Positions 39,007 through 49,354 of a DNA stretch of 64,000 nucleotides are shown here, piece after piece; position 1 is the stretch's first letter; every line of letters starts with the position of its first letter. The position numbers and the translations under genes are program-made. The DNA comes from Acinetobacter harbinensis (GTDB lineage Bacteria > Pseudomonadota > Gammaproteobacteria > Pseudomonadales > Moraxellaceae). Location: assembly GCF_000816495.1 (NCBI RefSeq), contig NZ_JXBK01000001.1, forward strand, positions 35,484 through 99,483, in the 5' to 3' direction. Under the pieces are notes generated by a model, which was not told the DNA's origin, ran no database searches, and saw nothing but the letters and a program-made list of their open reading frames with translations.

Positions 39007-40917
39007 TCACGATAAGCTGGTTTGCCCAAGCTTTAACCACGCGTGTTGTACTGATTTTTCAATACCTTGAGCATCTAATCCCGCATGTTGCAACATTTGT
39101 GCATGTGAAGCCTGATGCATAAACGTATCCGCCAGCCCTAAATTTAAGATTGGTTTCACCCAGTGTGCTTGTGCCAGATACTCATTCACCGCACTGCCCG
39201 CACCCGCCATCACGGCGTGCTCTTCAATCGTCACAAACAGATTGGTTTTTACGGCCAGCTCATTAAGCAGCTGTTGATCCAAAGGCTTAATAAAACGCAT
39301 ATTGACCACACAAATAGCCACCTCATGTAACAGTGCTAACTTTTGTGCCGCCTCCAGTGTAGCGCTGACGCGGCTTCCAAAGGCCAATAAAGTGATTTGC
39401 TCATCGCAGTGTTCATTAAAATACGCCAGCACTTCAGCTTTACCCAACTCTAAAGCGGTGAGTTGTTGTTGGATTTCAACCCCAATGCCATTGCCACGTG
39501 GATAACGAATCGCCGCAGGACCATTGTATAAATAACCGGTATGCAACATTTGTCGGCATTCATTTTCATCTTTCGGCGCCATAATCAGCATATTGGGAAT
39601 GGTCCGCATAAAGGCATAATCATAAGCACCCGCATGTGTTGGTCCATCCTCTCCCACCAAGCCAGCACGGTCGATGGCAAAAGTTACATCTAGATTTTGT
39701 AGTGCAACATCGTGCACCAATTGGTCATAGCCACGTTGTAAAAAGGTTGAATAAATAGCCACTACTGGTTTTAAGCCTTCACAGGCCATGCCAGCTGCCA
39801 GCGTCACGGCATGTTGTTCTGCAATCGCCACATCAAAAAAGCGCTCGGGAAACTGTTTGGCAAACTGTACCATTCCCGAACCTTCACACATGGCGGGAGT
39901 GATCGCCAATAAGCGGTCATCTTGTGCAGCTTGATCACATAACCATTGACCAAAGACATCGGCATATTTAGGCGCAAGGTTTGCGGCTGCGGCTGAATTT
40001 ATTTTACTGATGGCATGGTATTTAATTTGGTCGGCCTCGGCCGGTTCAAAGCCTTTGCCTTTTTTGGTATAGATATGAATTAAGCGCGGCCCTGAACGTT
40101 TTTTTAACGCTTGAAAGACTTGGGTTAATTGCTGCACATCATGCCCATCGAAGGGACCAAAATAGTCAAAACCAATGGCTTTAAACAAATTGTCGGCAGC
40201 GTCGGTTGCCGAGCGATGCAAACGCGAGTTGTACAACCACTCTGGATGCGGCTGTACAAATGCTTCACCACTTTCTGAAATATGAACCGATTGACCACTT
40301 TCCCAAATGGCAGCCAAATGCTTGGCAAAGCCACCGGTGCTACATGAAATTGACATATCATTGTCATTGAGCACCACGATTAAATTGGCTTGGTGTGCCA
40401 CTGCATCATTCATGGCTTCAAAAGCCATACCGGCAGTCATCGCACCATCGCCAATAATAGCCACCACTTCACACGGGTCTTTTTGATAACGACGCGCCAA
40501 AGCCATACCCAGTCCGGCTGAAATTGCGGTGGAGGAATGCCCTACACCAAAGGTATCAAACACAGATTCTTCACGAGTCGGAAATGCGGCCAGTCCATCT
40601 TTACTACGAATCGTGATTAATTGTTCACGGCGACCGGTTAACGCTTTATGCGGATAGGCTTGATGACCAACATCCCAAATCAGACGGTCATGGGGGGTAT
40701 TAAAACAGTAGTGTAATGCTACGGTCAGCTCAATAACCCCCAAATTGGCACCAAAGTGGCCACCGCTTTGTCCTGCTGCATACAAAATGTATTGACGTAA
40801 CTCGTCTGCCACTTTTTCTAATTGGCCGCGCTCAAGTCGACGTAATTGCTGCGGATGATCAATTGTATCTAGCAGCGGTGTTACAGGGCGGCGAGTCGGT
40901 ATTTGTGTATACAACAT
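39007..40917 (-). CDS. dxs: 1-deoxy-D-xylulose-5-phosphate synthase
   Basis: 636 residues from ATG 40917 (MLYTQIP); an open TTG three codons upstream overlaps the likely ribosome site. First step of the MEP isoprenoid pathway: pyruvate plus glyceraldehyde-3-phosphate to DXP. ThDP motifs [15 protein letters not shown] and the transketolase-like block [20 protein letters not shown] are intact. Confidence 0.96.
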   Translation of the reverse strand: MLYTQIPTRRPVTPLLDTIDHPQQLRRLERGQLEKVADELRQYILYAAGQSGGHFGANLGVIELTVALHYCFNTPHDRLIWDVGHQAYPHKALTGRREQLITIRSKDGLAAFPTREESVFDTFGVGHSSTAISAGLGMALARRYQKDPCEVVAIIGDGAMTAGMAFEAMNDAVAHQANLIVVLNDNDMSISCSTGGFAKHLAAIWESGQSVHISESGEAFVQPHPEWLYNSRLHRSATDAADNLFKAIGFDYFGPFDGHDVQQLTQVFQALKKRSGPRLIHIYTKKGKGFEPAEADQIKYHAISKINSAAAANLAPKYADVFGQWLCDQAAQDDRLLAITPAMCEGSGMVQFAKQFPERFFDVAIAEQHAVTLAAGMACEGLKPVVAIYSTFLQRGYDQLVHDVALQNLDVTFAIDRAGLVGEDGPTHAGAYDYAFMRTIPNMLIMAPKDENECRQMLHTGYLYNGPAAIRYPRGNGIGVEIQQQLTALELGKAEVLAYFNEHCDEQITLLAFGSRVSATLEAAQKLALLHEVAICVVNMRFIKPLDQQLLNELAVKTNLFVTIEEHAVMAGAGSAVNEYLAQAHWVKPILNLGLADTFMHQASHAQMLQHAGLDAQGIEKSVQHAWLKLGQTSLS

Positions 40918-41226
40918 AAATGGCAAAGCCTTCTAAAGCCTGGCAAATCCTAAGCTAGGTAAATGGGTATTCGAGTCTAAGTGTCGAATTGTATCACCTT
41001 TAAATCAGCCACATTTCTAGCGATGCAGTTTAGAGGTTCATCTCTAACACTGGGTGTTTGTTCCAGAACAGGATTATCCTGAATAATCTTACTATTTATC
41101 AACTGTTATTGTGCGCTTTATACAAAAAAGAAAACCTTCTGTATAATTTCATCATAGCAATTCTAGCAATGTCCAAGCATTACGCTATACTTTAACCTAT
41201 TAATGAACTATTTGACGGGTTAAACA
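40918..41226. other. intergenic region between divergent dxs and ribA
   Basis: 309 bp, AT-rich. It must hold promoters in both directions; a TATACT at 41186-41191 is a possible -10 for ribA, but its -35 is weak. No riboswitch or RNA gene recognised. Confidence 0.45.
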
Positions 41227-41829
41227 GTGCCTATAGAGTTTGTCGCAACATCCAGATTACCCACGGCTTTTGGTGAATTTAAAATCACTGTTTTCCAAGA
41301 TCCGAAAAGTGGCGAAGAACATGTCGCGCTGTCCAAAGGTCTAGAGCTTGCTCCCACTGAACCGGTATTGGTGCGTATTCACTCGGAATGCTTAACAGGT
41401 GATGCGTTTGCCTCATTAAAATGTGATTGTGGCCCACAACTGCAAGCCACCTTAAAACTGATCAATGAAGTCGGTCAAGGGGCGATTCTATATTTACGCC
41501 AAGAAGGCCGCGGCATTGGATTGACCAATAAAATTCGTGCTTATGCCTTACAAGATCAAGGACATGATACGGTCGATGCCAATTTAATGTTGAATTTGCC
41601 TGCTGACGCGCGCCGTTACGACATGTGCAGCATTATGCTCGATCACCTCAATATCAGTCAGGTGAAGTTAATTACCAATAATCCGTTAAAACTAAATGCA
41701 TTGACTGAACTTGGTATTGAAGTCGTGACTCGCGTTCCTTTAACGGTCGGTTTAAATCCCTTTAATGCCGAATACCTACAAACCAAGCATGATCGTATGG
41801 CACATATGTATGACGAAGGCGATTTTTAA
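41227..41829 (+). CDS. ribA: GTP cyclohydrolase II
   Basis: 200 residues, GTG start with a weak GGG site 7 nt upstream. First step of riboflavin synthesis. The zinc ligands Cys55, Cys66 and Cys68 ([16 protein letters not shown]) match E. coli RibA Cys54, 65 and 67. Stand-alone RibA without a RibB fusion. Confidence 0.95.
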   Translation: MPIEFVATSRLPTAFGEFKITVFQDPKSGEEHVALSKGLELAPTEPVLVRIHSECLTGDAFASLKCDCGPQLQATLKLINEVGQGAILYLRQEGRGIGLTNKIRAYALQDQGHDTVDANLMLNLPADARRYDMCSIMLDHLNISQVKLITNNPLKLNALTELGIEVVTRVPLTVGLNPFNAEYLQTKHDRMAHMYDEGDF

Positions 41830-41863
41830 TCAGCGTTACTATCTGCGATAAATCACAGGATTT

Positions 41864-41895
41864 AGGGATTTTTTATCTGATGTTAAAAAATCCCT
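41864..41895 (+). terminator. terminator of ribA
   Basis: Perfect 12-bp stem with an 8-nt loop, followed by a T-rich stretch. Confidence 0.85.
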
Positions 41896-41951
41896 TACTT
41901 TTTTTATGACTTTGTGTTTTGATGTATTTAGTCCTTAAAATCATGCAATAG

Positions 41952-42905
<954 letters not shown>

Positions 42906-42925
42906 ATTAATCATGGTACGCTCTT

Positions 42926-42962
42926 AAATCCCTTTTTCTGTAATCAGAGAAAGGGATTTTTT
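42926..42962 (+). terminator. terminator of hemF
   Basis: 15-bp stem with one mismatch, 4-nt loop, then T run. Confidence 0.88.
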
Positions 42963-43120
42963 AATAGCTAGACTTTTTATCAACAATAATTGCTAGATAA
43001 GTACAACAATTCAAAGAAATGGTCTCTGCCTTCACCGTTCCCTCCTTTAAAATATATTTTCTTACAGCATCGACACCTATAGTCAGCGTAAAATCGTTTA
43101 AACTGAGCGATTCAACAACC

Positions 43121-43384
43121 ATGTTAAAGCCTGTCTATCTTGACCCAGAAGATGCTTTAAGGAGAACACCAGCCACTATGTTTCGCAAAATTTTAAAGCA
43201 AAAAGAGATCTTGTTTTGGTCAATTTTGACGCTTATTATTGGCTCTATTGCCATTACCTTAGCGTCACAGAACACACTTTTAGACAGCTTATCCATTACT
43301 TTTACCGTATTTGCGGCATTGGCGTTATTTTTTACCGCTGCCATGTGGTTAGAAGAAATGATTCACGAGATTTGCAATCCTTAA
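43121..43384 (+). CDS. small two-helix membrane protein of unknown function
   Basis: 87 residues from ATG 43121 (MLKPVYLDPEDALRRTP). Two hydrophobic helices (about 34-50 and 58-75) and a short charged tail. The frame stays open upstream to 43019, but that part does not look like protein. A later ATG at 43178 has an AGGAG at 12-13 nt, so the start is uncertain. No family recognised. It lies between hemF and aroE in the same direction. Confidence 0.55.
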   Translation: MLKPVYLDPEDALRRTPATMFRKILKQKEILFWSILTLIIGSIAITLASQNTLLDSLSITFTVFAALALFFTAAMWLEEMIHEICNP

Positions 43385-43516
43385 GTCACATCCTTGATGA
43401 TTCATTGTTTTTAAAATCAAATTATTAGTCTGCAAATATTGTTTGTTTATTCTGACTTTAGCCTGTCCTTAAAATAACGTATATTGAATGCCATTTCCGT
43501 ACAAGGATATTGTGAA

Positions 43517-44305
43517 ATGCGCAAACAATTTGCGGTCATTGGTCATCCCATCGAACACTCGCGCTCTCCAGAGCTGCATCAGGCTTTTGCTCAAAAAACC
43601 GGCATTGAATTAGATTACCATAAGCGATTGGCCGCTTTAGATGGCTTTGAAACCAGCATGCAACGCTTTTTTGCTGAAGGCGGAATTGGCATGAACGTCA
43701 CTGTGCCGTTTAAAGAACAAGCTTTTGCTCAGTGCCAAGTGCTCAGTCCGCGCGCACAAATTGCGCAAGCCGTAAATACTCTATGGATGCAAGATGGGCA
43801 ATTGCATGGCGACAATACCGATGGCCAAGGCTTGGTGGATGCCATGACCGCCTTAGAATGGCCGCTTCAGAACAGTAAAATTTTAATTATCGGTGCAGGT
43901 GGCGCCACGCGTGGTGTGATTTATCCATTGGCACAAACGGGAGTGAAAGAAATTGTCATTGCCAATCGTACTTTGGCGCGCGCTGAACAATTGGTCGCAG
44001 ATTTACACAGTGCTGTGCCGGACACCCAGCTAACAGCCATGGCTTTAGATGACCTGTGCGGTCAATTTGATATTGTCATTAATGCCACTTCTGCCAGTTT
44101 AACTGGCGATGCCGTGGTTTTACCGGAAAATTTACATTTTAAATATGCCTATGAAATGGCCTATGGCAAAGCTTCTCGCTTTTTACAGCAAGCCCAAGCG
44201 CGTCATGTGCCGACTGCTGAGGGTTACGGCATGTTGGTTGCTCAAGCGATTGAAGCATTCTTTATTTGGCATGGTATCAAACCAAAATTAAAAGATTTTT
44301 TATAA
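43517..44305 (+). CDS. aroE: shikimate dehydrogenase
   Basis: 262 residues from ATG 43517, with AAGGA 9 nt upstream; the frame is open from 43484 but that start is a TTG without support. NADPH-dependent reduction of dehydroshikimate. GHPIEHSRSP, NVTVPFKE (with catalytic Lys) and DNTDGQG plus the nucleotide loop GAGGATRG are intact. Confidence 0.96.
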   Translation: MRKQFAVIGHPIEHSRSPELHQAFAQKTGIELDYHKRLAALDGFETSMQRFFAEGGIGMNVTVPFKEQAFAQCQVLSPRAQIAQAVNTLWMQDGQLHGDNTDGQGLVDAMTALEWPLQNSKILIIGAGGATRGVIYPLAQTGVKEIVIANRTLARAEQLVADLHSAVPDTQLTAMALDDLCGQFDIVINATSASLTGDAVVLPENLHFKYAYEMAYGKASRFLQQAQARHVPTAEGYGMLVAQAIEAFFIWHGIKPKLKDFL

Positions 44306-44698
44306 AAATAAATTAAGAGGCGATTGAAAGGAGGCAAGCAACTGTTTCTTTTCAATATACGCCTAGCATCAAAAGCAGAAGTGGATTTTATGACAGAGCT
44401 TTATGTGCCTGTATCGCTTTAGTCTATCGTATTATTTCACATCCACTTCACATGCTATAATGTGAAGTAACAGACTATTTTAACTGTTTATTTTATTTTT
44501 AAATCTCAACAAAATTGTAGCAAAAAAAATTGTTTAAGTATTAAAACCCGCCACAGCGTGGCCTTGCTGTTTAATTGGTAATTCGCCTTTCTGACATTTT
44601 TATAAGGCGACATCATCAATGTATTTTCTCAACCAATGTGAATAATTAAACTATCGATCCAGATAATCCAAAACTATTTCTAAATTAGGATTAAGACT
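44306..44698. other. intergenic region upstream of the acyl-CoA dehydrogenase gene
   Basis: 393 bp with a strong palindrome (44445-44468) over a -10-like box, then a roughly 235-nt leader that contains a small GCCAC/GTGGC hairpin near 44552. No coding frame accepted. Confidence 0.5.
44445..44468 (+). promoter_or_regulatory. 24-bp palindromic operator candidate over a -10 box
   Basis: Perfect 9-bp arms ACTTCACAT and ATGTGAAGT around a 6-nt centre. TATAAT (44456-44461) lies in the centre and right arm, so a bound protein would block the promoter. The -35 partner is weak (TTATTT, 18 bp away). Regulator unknown; size and symmetry fit TetR or GntR families. Confidence 0.5.
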
Positions 44699-46522
44699 AT
44701 GCCAGCGTATAAAGCCCCACTCCACGACATTCGCTTCTTAATGAACGAAGTTTTTGATTACCCTGCCCATTACAAAACATTATCCAATGGTGAAGCTGCC
44801 GATGCAGATACCGTCGATATGATTTTGGAAGGTGCAGCAGATTTTTGTGAAAATGTGCTTTCACCGATCAATCAATCCGGTGATGAAGAAGGCTGTCATT
44901 TTGACAATGGCGTTGTTACCACGCCTAAAGGTTTTAAAGAAGCCTACAACCAATTTGTACAAGGCGGATGGCAAGGTTTGTCTTATCCGGAAGAATTTGG
45001 TGGCCAAGGTCTACCTATGTCACTGAATTTGATTAAATCTGAAATGATGGGTACAGCCAACTGGTCATTCACCATGTATCCGGGTTTGAGCATGGGTTGT
45101 ATGAACACCATCATGCAATTCGGTACAGATGAACAGAAAAATACCTATATGCCACATCTGACTGCCGGCACTTGGTCAGGCACGATGTGTTTGACTGAGC
45201 CACAATGTGGTACAGATTTAGGTCAGATGAAAACCAAAGCTGAACCACAAGCAGATGGCAGTTATAAAATCACTGGCACGAAAATCTTTATTTCAGCCGG
45301 TGAACATGACCTGACTGAAAATATTGTGCATATTGTCTTGGCGCGCCTTCCCGATGCACCCGCAGGCACCAAAGGTATTACCTTATTTATCGTGCCTAAA
45401 TTTTTGCCAAACGCAGAGGGCGGTGTCGGCGAACGCAATGGCGTAGCCTGTGGTTCAATTGAACATAAAATGGGAATCCGTGCGTCTGCAACTGCGGTGT
45501 TAAATTTTGATGCAGCCACTGGTTACCTGATTGGTGAAGAGAATAAAGGCTTACATGCCATGTTCACCTTTATGAACACGGCGCGTATTGGTACGGCGGT
45601 TGAAGGCGTGGCACATGCTGAATTGTCTTTCCAAGGTGCTTTACCTTATGCCAAAGATCGCATGTCAATGCGTGCACTATCTGGCAAAAAAGATCCAGAA
45701 AAACCAGCAGATGCCATTATTCATCATGCCGACGTACGTCGTATGTTGCTAACGCAAAAAGCCATTGCTGAAGGCGGTCGTGCCATGATTTATCATGCCG
45801 CACAAATTGCCGATAAAATGGCTGATGCCTTGAGCCAAGGTGATCAAGCTAAATTTGATGAGTATGATGACAAACTGGGTTTTTATACCCCAATCCTGAA
45901 AGGTTTCCTAACCGAGCTCGGTTTAGAAGCAGCCAATCACGGTATTCAAGTCTTTGGTGGTCATGGTTATATCAAAGAATGGGGTATGGAACAAATTGCC
46001 CGTGATGCACGTATTGCCACCTTGTATGAAGGAACTACCGGTGTACAAGCACTCGACTTAATTGGTCGTAAAGTGTTGCTGTCCTCTAAAGGCAAAGTGG
46101 TTCGTGACTATACTGCGGAAATTTTACGTTTCTGTGGCCGTCATGCGCGTAACAAATACATGCGCCGTTTTGCGTGGGACTTAACCAAGATTTGTGCACA
46201 GTGGAACGCTTTAACCGTGCGTATTATGTTGGCGGCGCGTAAAGACCGCGATATCGTATCCAGTGCATCGGTCGACTTTTTGATGTTCTCAGGTTATGCC
46301 ATGATGGCGTATTACTGGGCGCAACAAGCCGCTGTGGCATCAGAGAAATTAGAGTCAGGCACGGGTGCAGAAACACCAGAGTTCTATAAAGCCAAAATCA
46401 AATTGGCTGATTTTTACTTTGAACGGATCTTGCCGCGTACGCAAGGTCATGCAGAAGCCATGGTTAATCCATCAAAAACCATGATCTCGCTTGCACCTGA
46501 GCACTTCAGCTTTGATTACTAA
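44699..46522 (+). CDS. acyl-CoA dehydrogenase, long form with C-terminal extension
   Basis: 607 residues. Acyl-CoA dehydrogenase N-terminal, middle and C-terminal domains (catalytic-type Glu in LYEGTTG) with an extra C-terminal helical domain, like DmdC-type (3-methylmercaptopropionyl-CoA dehydrogenase) and FadE5-type enzymes. TEPQCGTDLG is the FAD/substrate loop. Likely general long-chain acyl-CoA oxidation at the step before enoyl-CoA hydratase. A different class from the acyl-CoA dehydrogenase at the left edge. Leader of about 235 nt with a palindrome on the promoter. Confidence 0.9.
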   Translation: MPAYKAPLHDIRFLMNEVFDYPAHYKTLSNGEAADADTVDMILEGAADFCENVLSPINQSGDEEGCHFDNGVVTTPKGFKEAYNQFVQGGWQGLSYPEEFGGQGLPMSLNLIKSEMMGTANWSFTMYPGLSMGCMNTIMQFGTDEQKNTYMPHLTAGTWSGTMCLTEPQCGTDLGQMKTKAEPQADGSYKITGTKIFISAGEHDLTENIVHIVLARLPDAPAGTKGITLFIVPKFLPNAEGGVGERNGVACGSIEHKMGIRASATAVLNFDAATGYLIGEENKGLHAMFTFMNTARIGTAVEGVAHAELSFQGALPYAKDRMSMRALSGKKDPEKPADAIIHHADVRRMLLTQKAIAEGGRAMIYHAAQIADKMADALSQGDQAKFDEYDDKLGFYTPILKGFLTELGLEAANHGIQVFGGHGYIKEWGMEQIARDARIATLYEGTTGVQALDLIGRKVLLSSKGKVVRDYTAEILRFCGRHARNKYMRRFAWDLTKICAQWNALTVRIMLAARKDRDIVSSASVDFLMFSGYAMMAYYWAQQAAVASEKLESGTGAETPEFYKAKIKLADFYFERILPRTQGHAEAMVNPSKTMISLAPEHFSFDY

Positions 46523-46545
46523 ACTGTCCTGTTGCTAAAAGTATA

Positions 46546-46571
46546 AAAGGAGCGCTTCGGCGCTCTTTTTT
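46546..46571 (+). terminator. terminator of the acyl-CoA dehydrogenase gene
   Basis: GC-rich stem with a TTCG tetraloop and T run. Confidence 0.9.
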
Positions 46572-47149
46572 ACGCTTAGACCTAGATAAAAAATTCAAAA
46601 ATAAGCAATCAAATCACGTCATTTTAAGCGCTAAAACTGAGCATCATTCAGCAATATAAAATGCTGCTGAGGCTTAAAATACAGCAGCTTGTTATCTACA
46701 TCGATATTGTATCCATCGAATAAAAATAGCGTCGAGTAAAAAAATCTATCTTTGATTTCAACTCACCAAAAAATTAATCAGCAGCTTAAATACAATTTAA
46801 ATAGTTGATAATCATATTTTTATTTGATTAAAAAAGATGGAAGATTTAGATCCAAAGTCAGTCCTTTTAATTCATTTCAGTGAAGAAATTAAAATCACTC
46901 ACAAGGTAATCTATCGTTATTGCTCATTTACATTCGACTTACTTTGTAAGAATGATCGAGGAAACGCGTGATTATTTACACAATTAGAGTTCTATTTACT
47001 TTCAAGTACATTCGTTAACTCAAAACGGGCTTTTTGCCTCTATGCACTTACACAAAAGATTTATAAGCTAGATTCTATCAACACAATATAGAAGGAAATA
47101 AGCGCTACAGCTTCATTTCCATAATCATAAAAGTAAGATAAGGAGAATA
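46572..47149. other. AT-rich intergenic region before the glycine-zipper gene
   Basis: About 580 bp. One small inverted repeat (GCTGCTG/CAGCAGC at 46663-46688). A 44-codon frame at 46837-46971 lacks a ribosome site and was rejected. The promoter of the next gene must lie here; I could not place it with confidence. Confidence 0.5.
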
Positions 47150-47680
47150 ATGATGACGACTTCCGATTATGATCGTGATCGTATTAAAAATGCACCAGAT
47201 CAAGTTAAAAAAGATTTAAATGCAGATCCGATTACCGGTGAGCCAGGTTCACATCCTGTAGGTACAGGTTTAGGTGCAGCGGGCGGTGCAGCAGCAGGTG
47301 CAGCCATTGGTACTGCAGCGGGTCCAGTCGGAACGATAGTCGGCGGTGTTGTGGGTGCAGTGGTCGGTGGCCTAGCGGGTCATGCCGCAGGTGAAGCGAT
47401 TGATCCAACCGTTGAAGATGCTTATTGGCGTGAAAATAGTGCCAATCAACCCTATTATACGACCAGTAAAACCACTTATCCTGATTTAGACTATGATCGA
47501 GATTACCGCGATGCCTATCGTGTAGGCTATGAAAACCGCGCTGAATATACGCCTGAAACACGTTTTGAAGATGTAGAACCAGATTTGCGTACCAAATGGG
47601 AAATCACCAAAGCAGAGTCTCGCCTGTCTTGGGAAGAAGCCAAACAAGCGTCACGTGATGCTTGGCATCGTAATCGTTAA
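47150..47680 (+). CDS. glycine-zipper protein with charged C-terminal part
   Basis: 176 residues, no signal peptide. After a polar N-terminal part comes a Gly/Ala-rich hydrophobic zipper (about 40-85, GLGAAGGAAAGAAIGTAAG and VGGVVGAVVGG) as in membrane-associating or oligomerising proteins. The rest is charged, Asp/Tyr/Arg-rich, ending in a WEITKAESRLSWEEAKQASR helix that looks amphipathic. A strong AAGGAG site precedes two tandem ATGs. Function unknown; a stress role is only a guess. Confidence 0.75.
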   Translation: MMTTSDYDRDRIKNAPDQVKKDLNADPITGEPGSHPVGTGLGAAGGAAAGAAIGTAAGPVGTIVGGVVGAVVGGLAGHAAGEAIDPTVEDAYWRENSANQPYYTTSKTTYPDLDYDRDYRDAYRVGYENRAEYTPETRFEDVEPDLRTKWEITKAESRLSWEEAKQASRDAWHRNR

Positions 47681-47703
47681 TTCATTTAACTTCATTTAAA
47701 CAG

Positions 47704-47737
47704 CTCACTGGCTTGTGATAAGCCAGTGGGCTTTTTT
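47704..47737 (+). terminator. terminator after the glycine-zipper gene
   Basis: CACTGGCTT/AAGCCAGTG stem with a 5-nt loop, followed by a T run. Confidence 0.88.
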
Positions 47738-47790
47738 ACATGCGCTAATCAGCATCACTTTATTGAAAAGCGACGTTGACTTAAAGTAAC

Positions 47791-48552
47791 TTACTTTTTC
47801 CAGCCAAATTGCTTAAAGATAGACTGACCTTGTTTAGAGTCCAAAAAGCTGACAAAGCTTTTTGCTTCAGTATTTTTTAAACTATGTTGCGTCAATGCCA
47901 CGCCAGTGTCGCGGTAGATGACCAATTCTGGCTCGATAGGAATAATTTTTCCAATCTCTGGATTGCTCACACCCCAAATATTAAACACCAACCATGCATC
48001 ATAACTGCTGTTTTCCTGCCAGTTTTTCTTGGCAGCGCCGGTATTCGGTGCATAAGTGGTAATGTTCTTACGAAATGCTTTGGTTAATTGGATATTGCCA
48101 GTTCTACCCGCAATATCTTCCCACATTCCTACTTGCCCTGCACCATGCGTCACCAACACTTTGGTGCCCGCTTTGGTTAAGTCTTTAAAGCCTTTAATAT
48201 TTTTTGGATTACCCGGACGCACTAAAATAGCCGCTGGACGCAAATAAAGCGGCTCAACGGTATTTTTGATAATTTGCTCAGCAAAGGTTAATTCAAAATC
48301 AGACATCATGGCTTCTGAACCACTATAAATAACATCTGCATCCTGTTTGGCTTTTTCCGCCCATTGCGATGTTGGCCCTGCAGTCACGGTGACATCAATA
48401 CCCGTTTTTTTCTGAAATTGCTTGGCCGCTTCTTGCATTGCGGGCGCAGGACCACCCGGCCCATAGACATTAATGGCCGCCATGGCAGGCATGGCAAAAC
48501 AACTCAACATCAGTGGTATTACATAGTGTTTAATCTTAGATTTTTTAAGCAT
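47791..48552 (-). CDS. AcfC-like periplasmic binding protein, orphan
   Basis: 253 residues. Signal peptide (residues 1-25, ending AMPAMA), then a type-II periplasmic-binding fold like ModA/sulfate-binding proteins: NVYGPGGPAPAMQEAAKQF, AGPTSQWAEKAKQDADVIYSGSEAMM. This pattern is that of the accessory colonisation factor AcfC family of Vibrio. No permease or ATPase gene stands nearby, so the transport partner, if any, is elsewhere. Ligand unknown (an oxyanion or small organic acid is a guess). Confidence 0.78.
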   Translation of the reverse strand: MLKKSKIKHYVIPLMLSCFAMPAMAAINVYGPGGPAPAMQEAAKQFQKKTGIDVTVTAGPTSQWAEKAKQDADVIYSGSEAMMSDFELTFAEQIIKNTVEPLYLRPAAILVRPGNPKNIKGFKDLTKAGTKVLVTHGAGQVGMWEDIAGRTGNIQLTKAFRKNITTYAPNTGAAKKNWQENSSYDAWLVFNIWGVSNPEIGKIIPIEPELVIYRDTGVALTQHSLKNTEAKSFVSFLDSKQGQSIFKQFGWKK

Positions 48553-48771
48553 TTTTTTTGATTTCCATCAGGGATGAATAGGCATTGATCATAGCTTTTT
48601 CTATGGTGTTTCTATACAGCTGATCTGGTTTTTTGGTTATCAAAAATTTAGTCAGGTCAGTCGAATAAAATATCCATTCATGTACTGTTCGCGCTGACTT
48701 GGCCTGAGCCACATTTGGCAGCGTAGAGGTCAGCTGTACATACAGTCCAGCGCATTAAAAGCCTGTCCTGT

Positions 48772-49215
48772 TTAAGGAATTAAATTCTTACGGTATTGAA
48801 TAAAGCCAACGTGATCGGCGACCTGATCATATAGGCTGCGCGCTGAGGTATTGCTTTCATGGGTTAACCAATACACGCGGCTACACTTTTGCGTTTCAGC
48901 TACACTGTACACCGCCTCAATCAGTTGTCGACCCAGCCCTTGGGCCCGATAAGCCGGACTGACAAAAAGATCTTGCAGATAGCAATAATCTTCTGGCGTC
49001 CACGTACTGGGATGAAAAACATAATGCACCAAAGCAACCAGCTGCTGCTCATGCTCAATCACCTGACAGCCCATAGCGGATTGAGGATCAAGCAAGCGGG
49101 AAAAAGTCCGTTGAGCCAGTTCAGGATTAAAGGCCACCTGATAAAAACCCTGATACGCCTGCCAAAGCTGTTGCCAATTTGCATGATCAGTAGATTGTAA
49201 TGTTCTTAATTGCAT
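48772..49215 (-). CDS. GNAT-family N-acetyltransferase
   Basis: 147 residues with the acetyl-CoA loop RAQGLGRQLI (Q/RxxGxG/A type) and the following LTHESNTSARSLYDQ helix. Substrate not known. Alone. Confidence 0.85.
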   Translation of the reverse strand: MQLRTLQSTDHANWQQLWQAYQGFYQVAFNPELAQRTFSRLLDPQSAMGCQVIEHEQQLVALVHYVFHPSTWTPEDYCYLQDLFVSPAYRAQGLGRQLIEAVYSVAETQKCSRVYWLTHESNTSARSLYDQVADHVGFIQYRKNLIP

Positions 49216-49354
49216 AACGGTCTCTTTTATTATTGTGATGATTTACAGGATGCGGCTTTAATGTCAGCCCCTAGACAGATTGATTAAAAAAGTTCATGTA
49301 TAGCTTGGGTTTATAGGGCCGGAGTCGCATCGCGCGAATAGCCATCGGCACGAT

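Noticed and set aside
40918..41226. Possible FMN riboswitch before ribA
   Set aside because: None of the conserved FMN-element segments could be found.
46837..46971. 44-codon frame starting MEDLDPKSVLL
   Set aside because: No ribosome site, in AT-rich DNA, no recognisable family.
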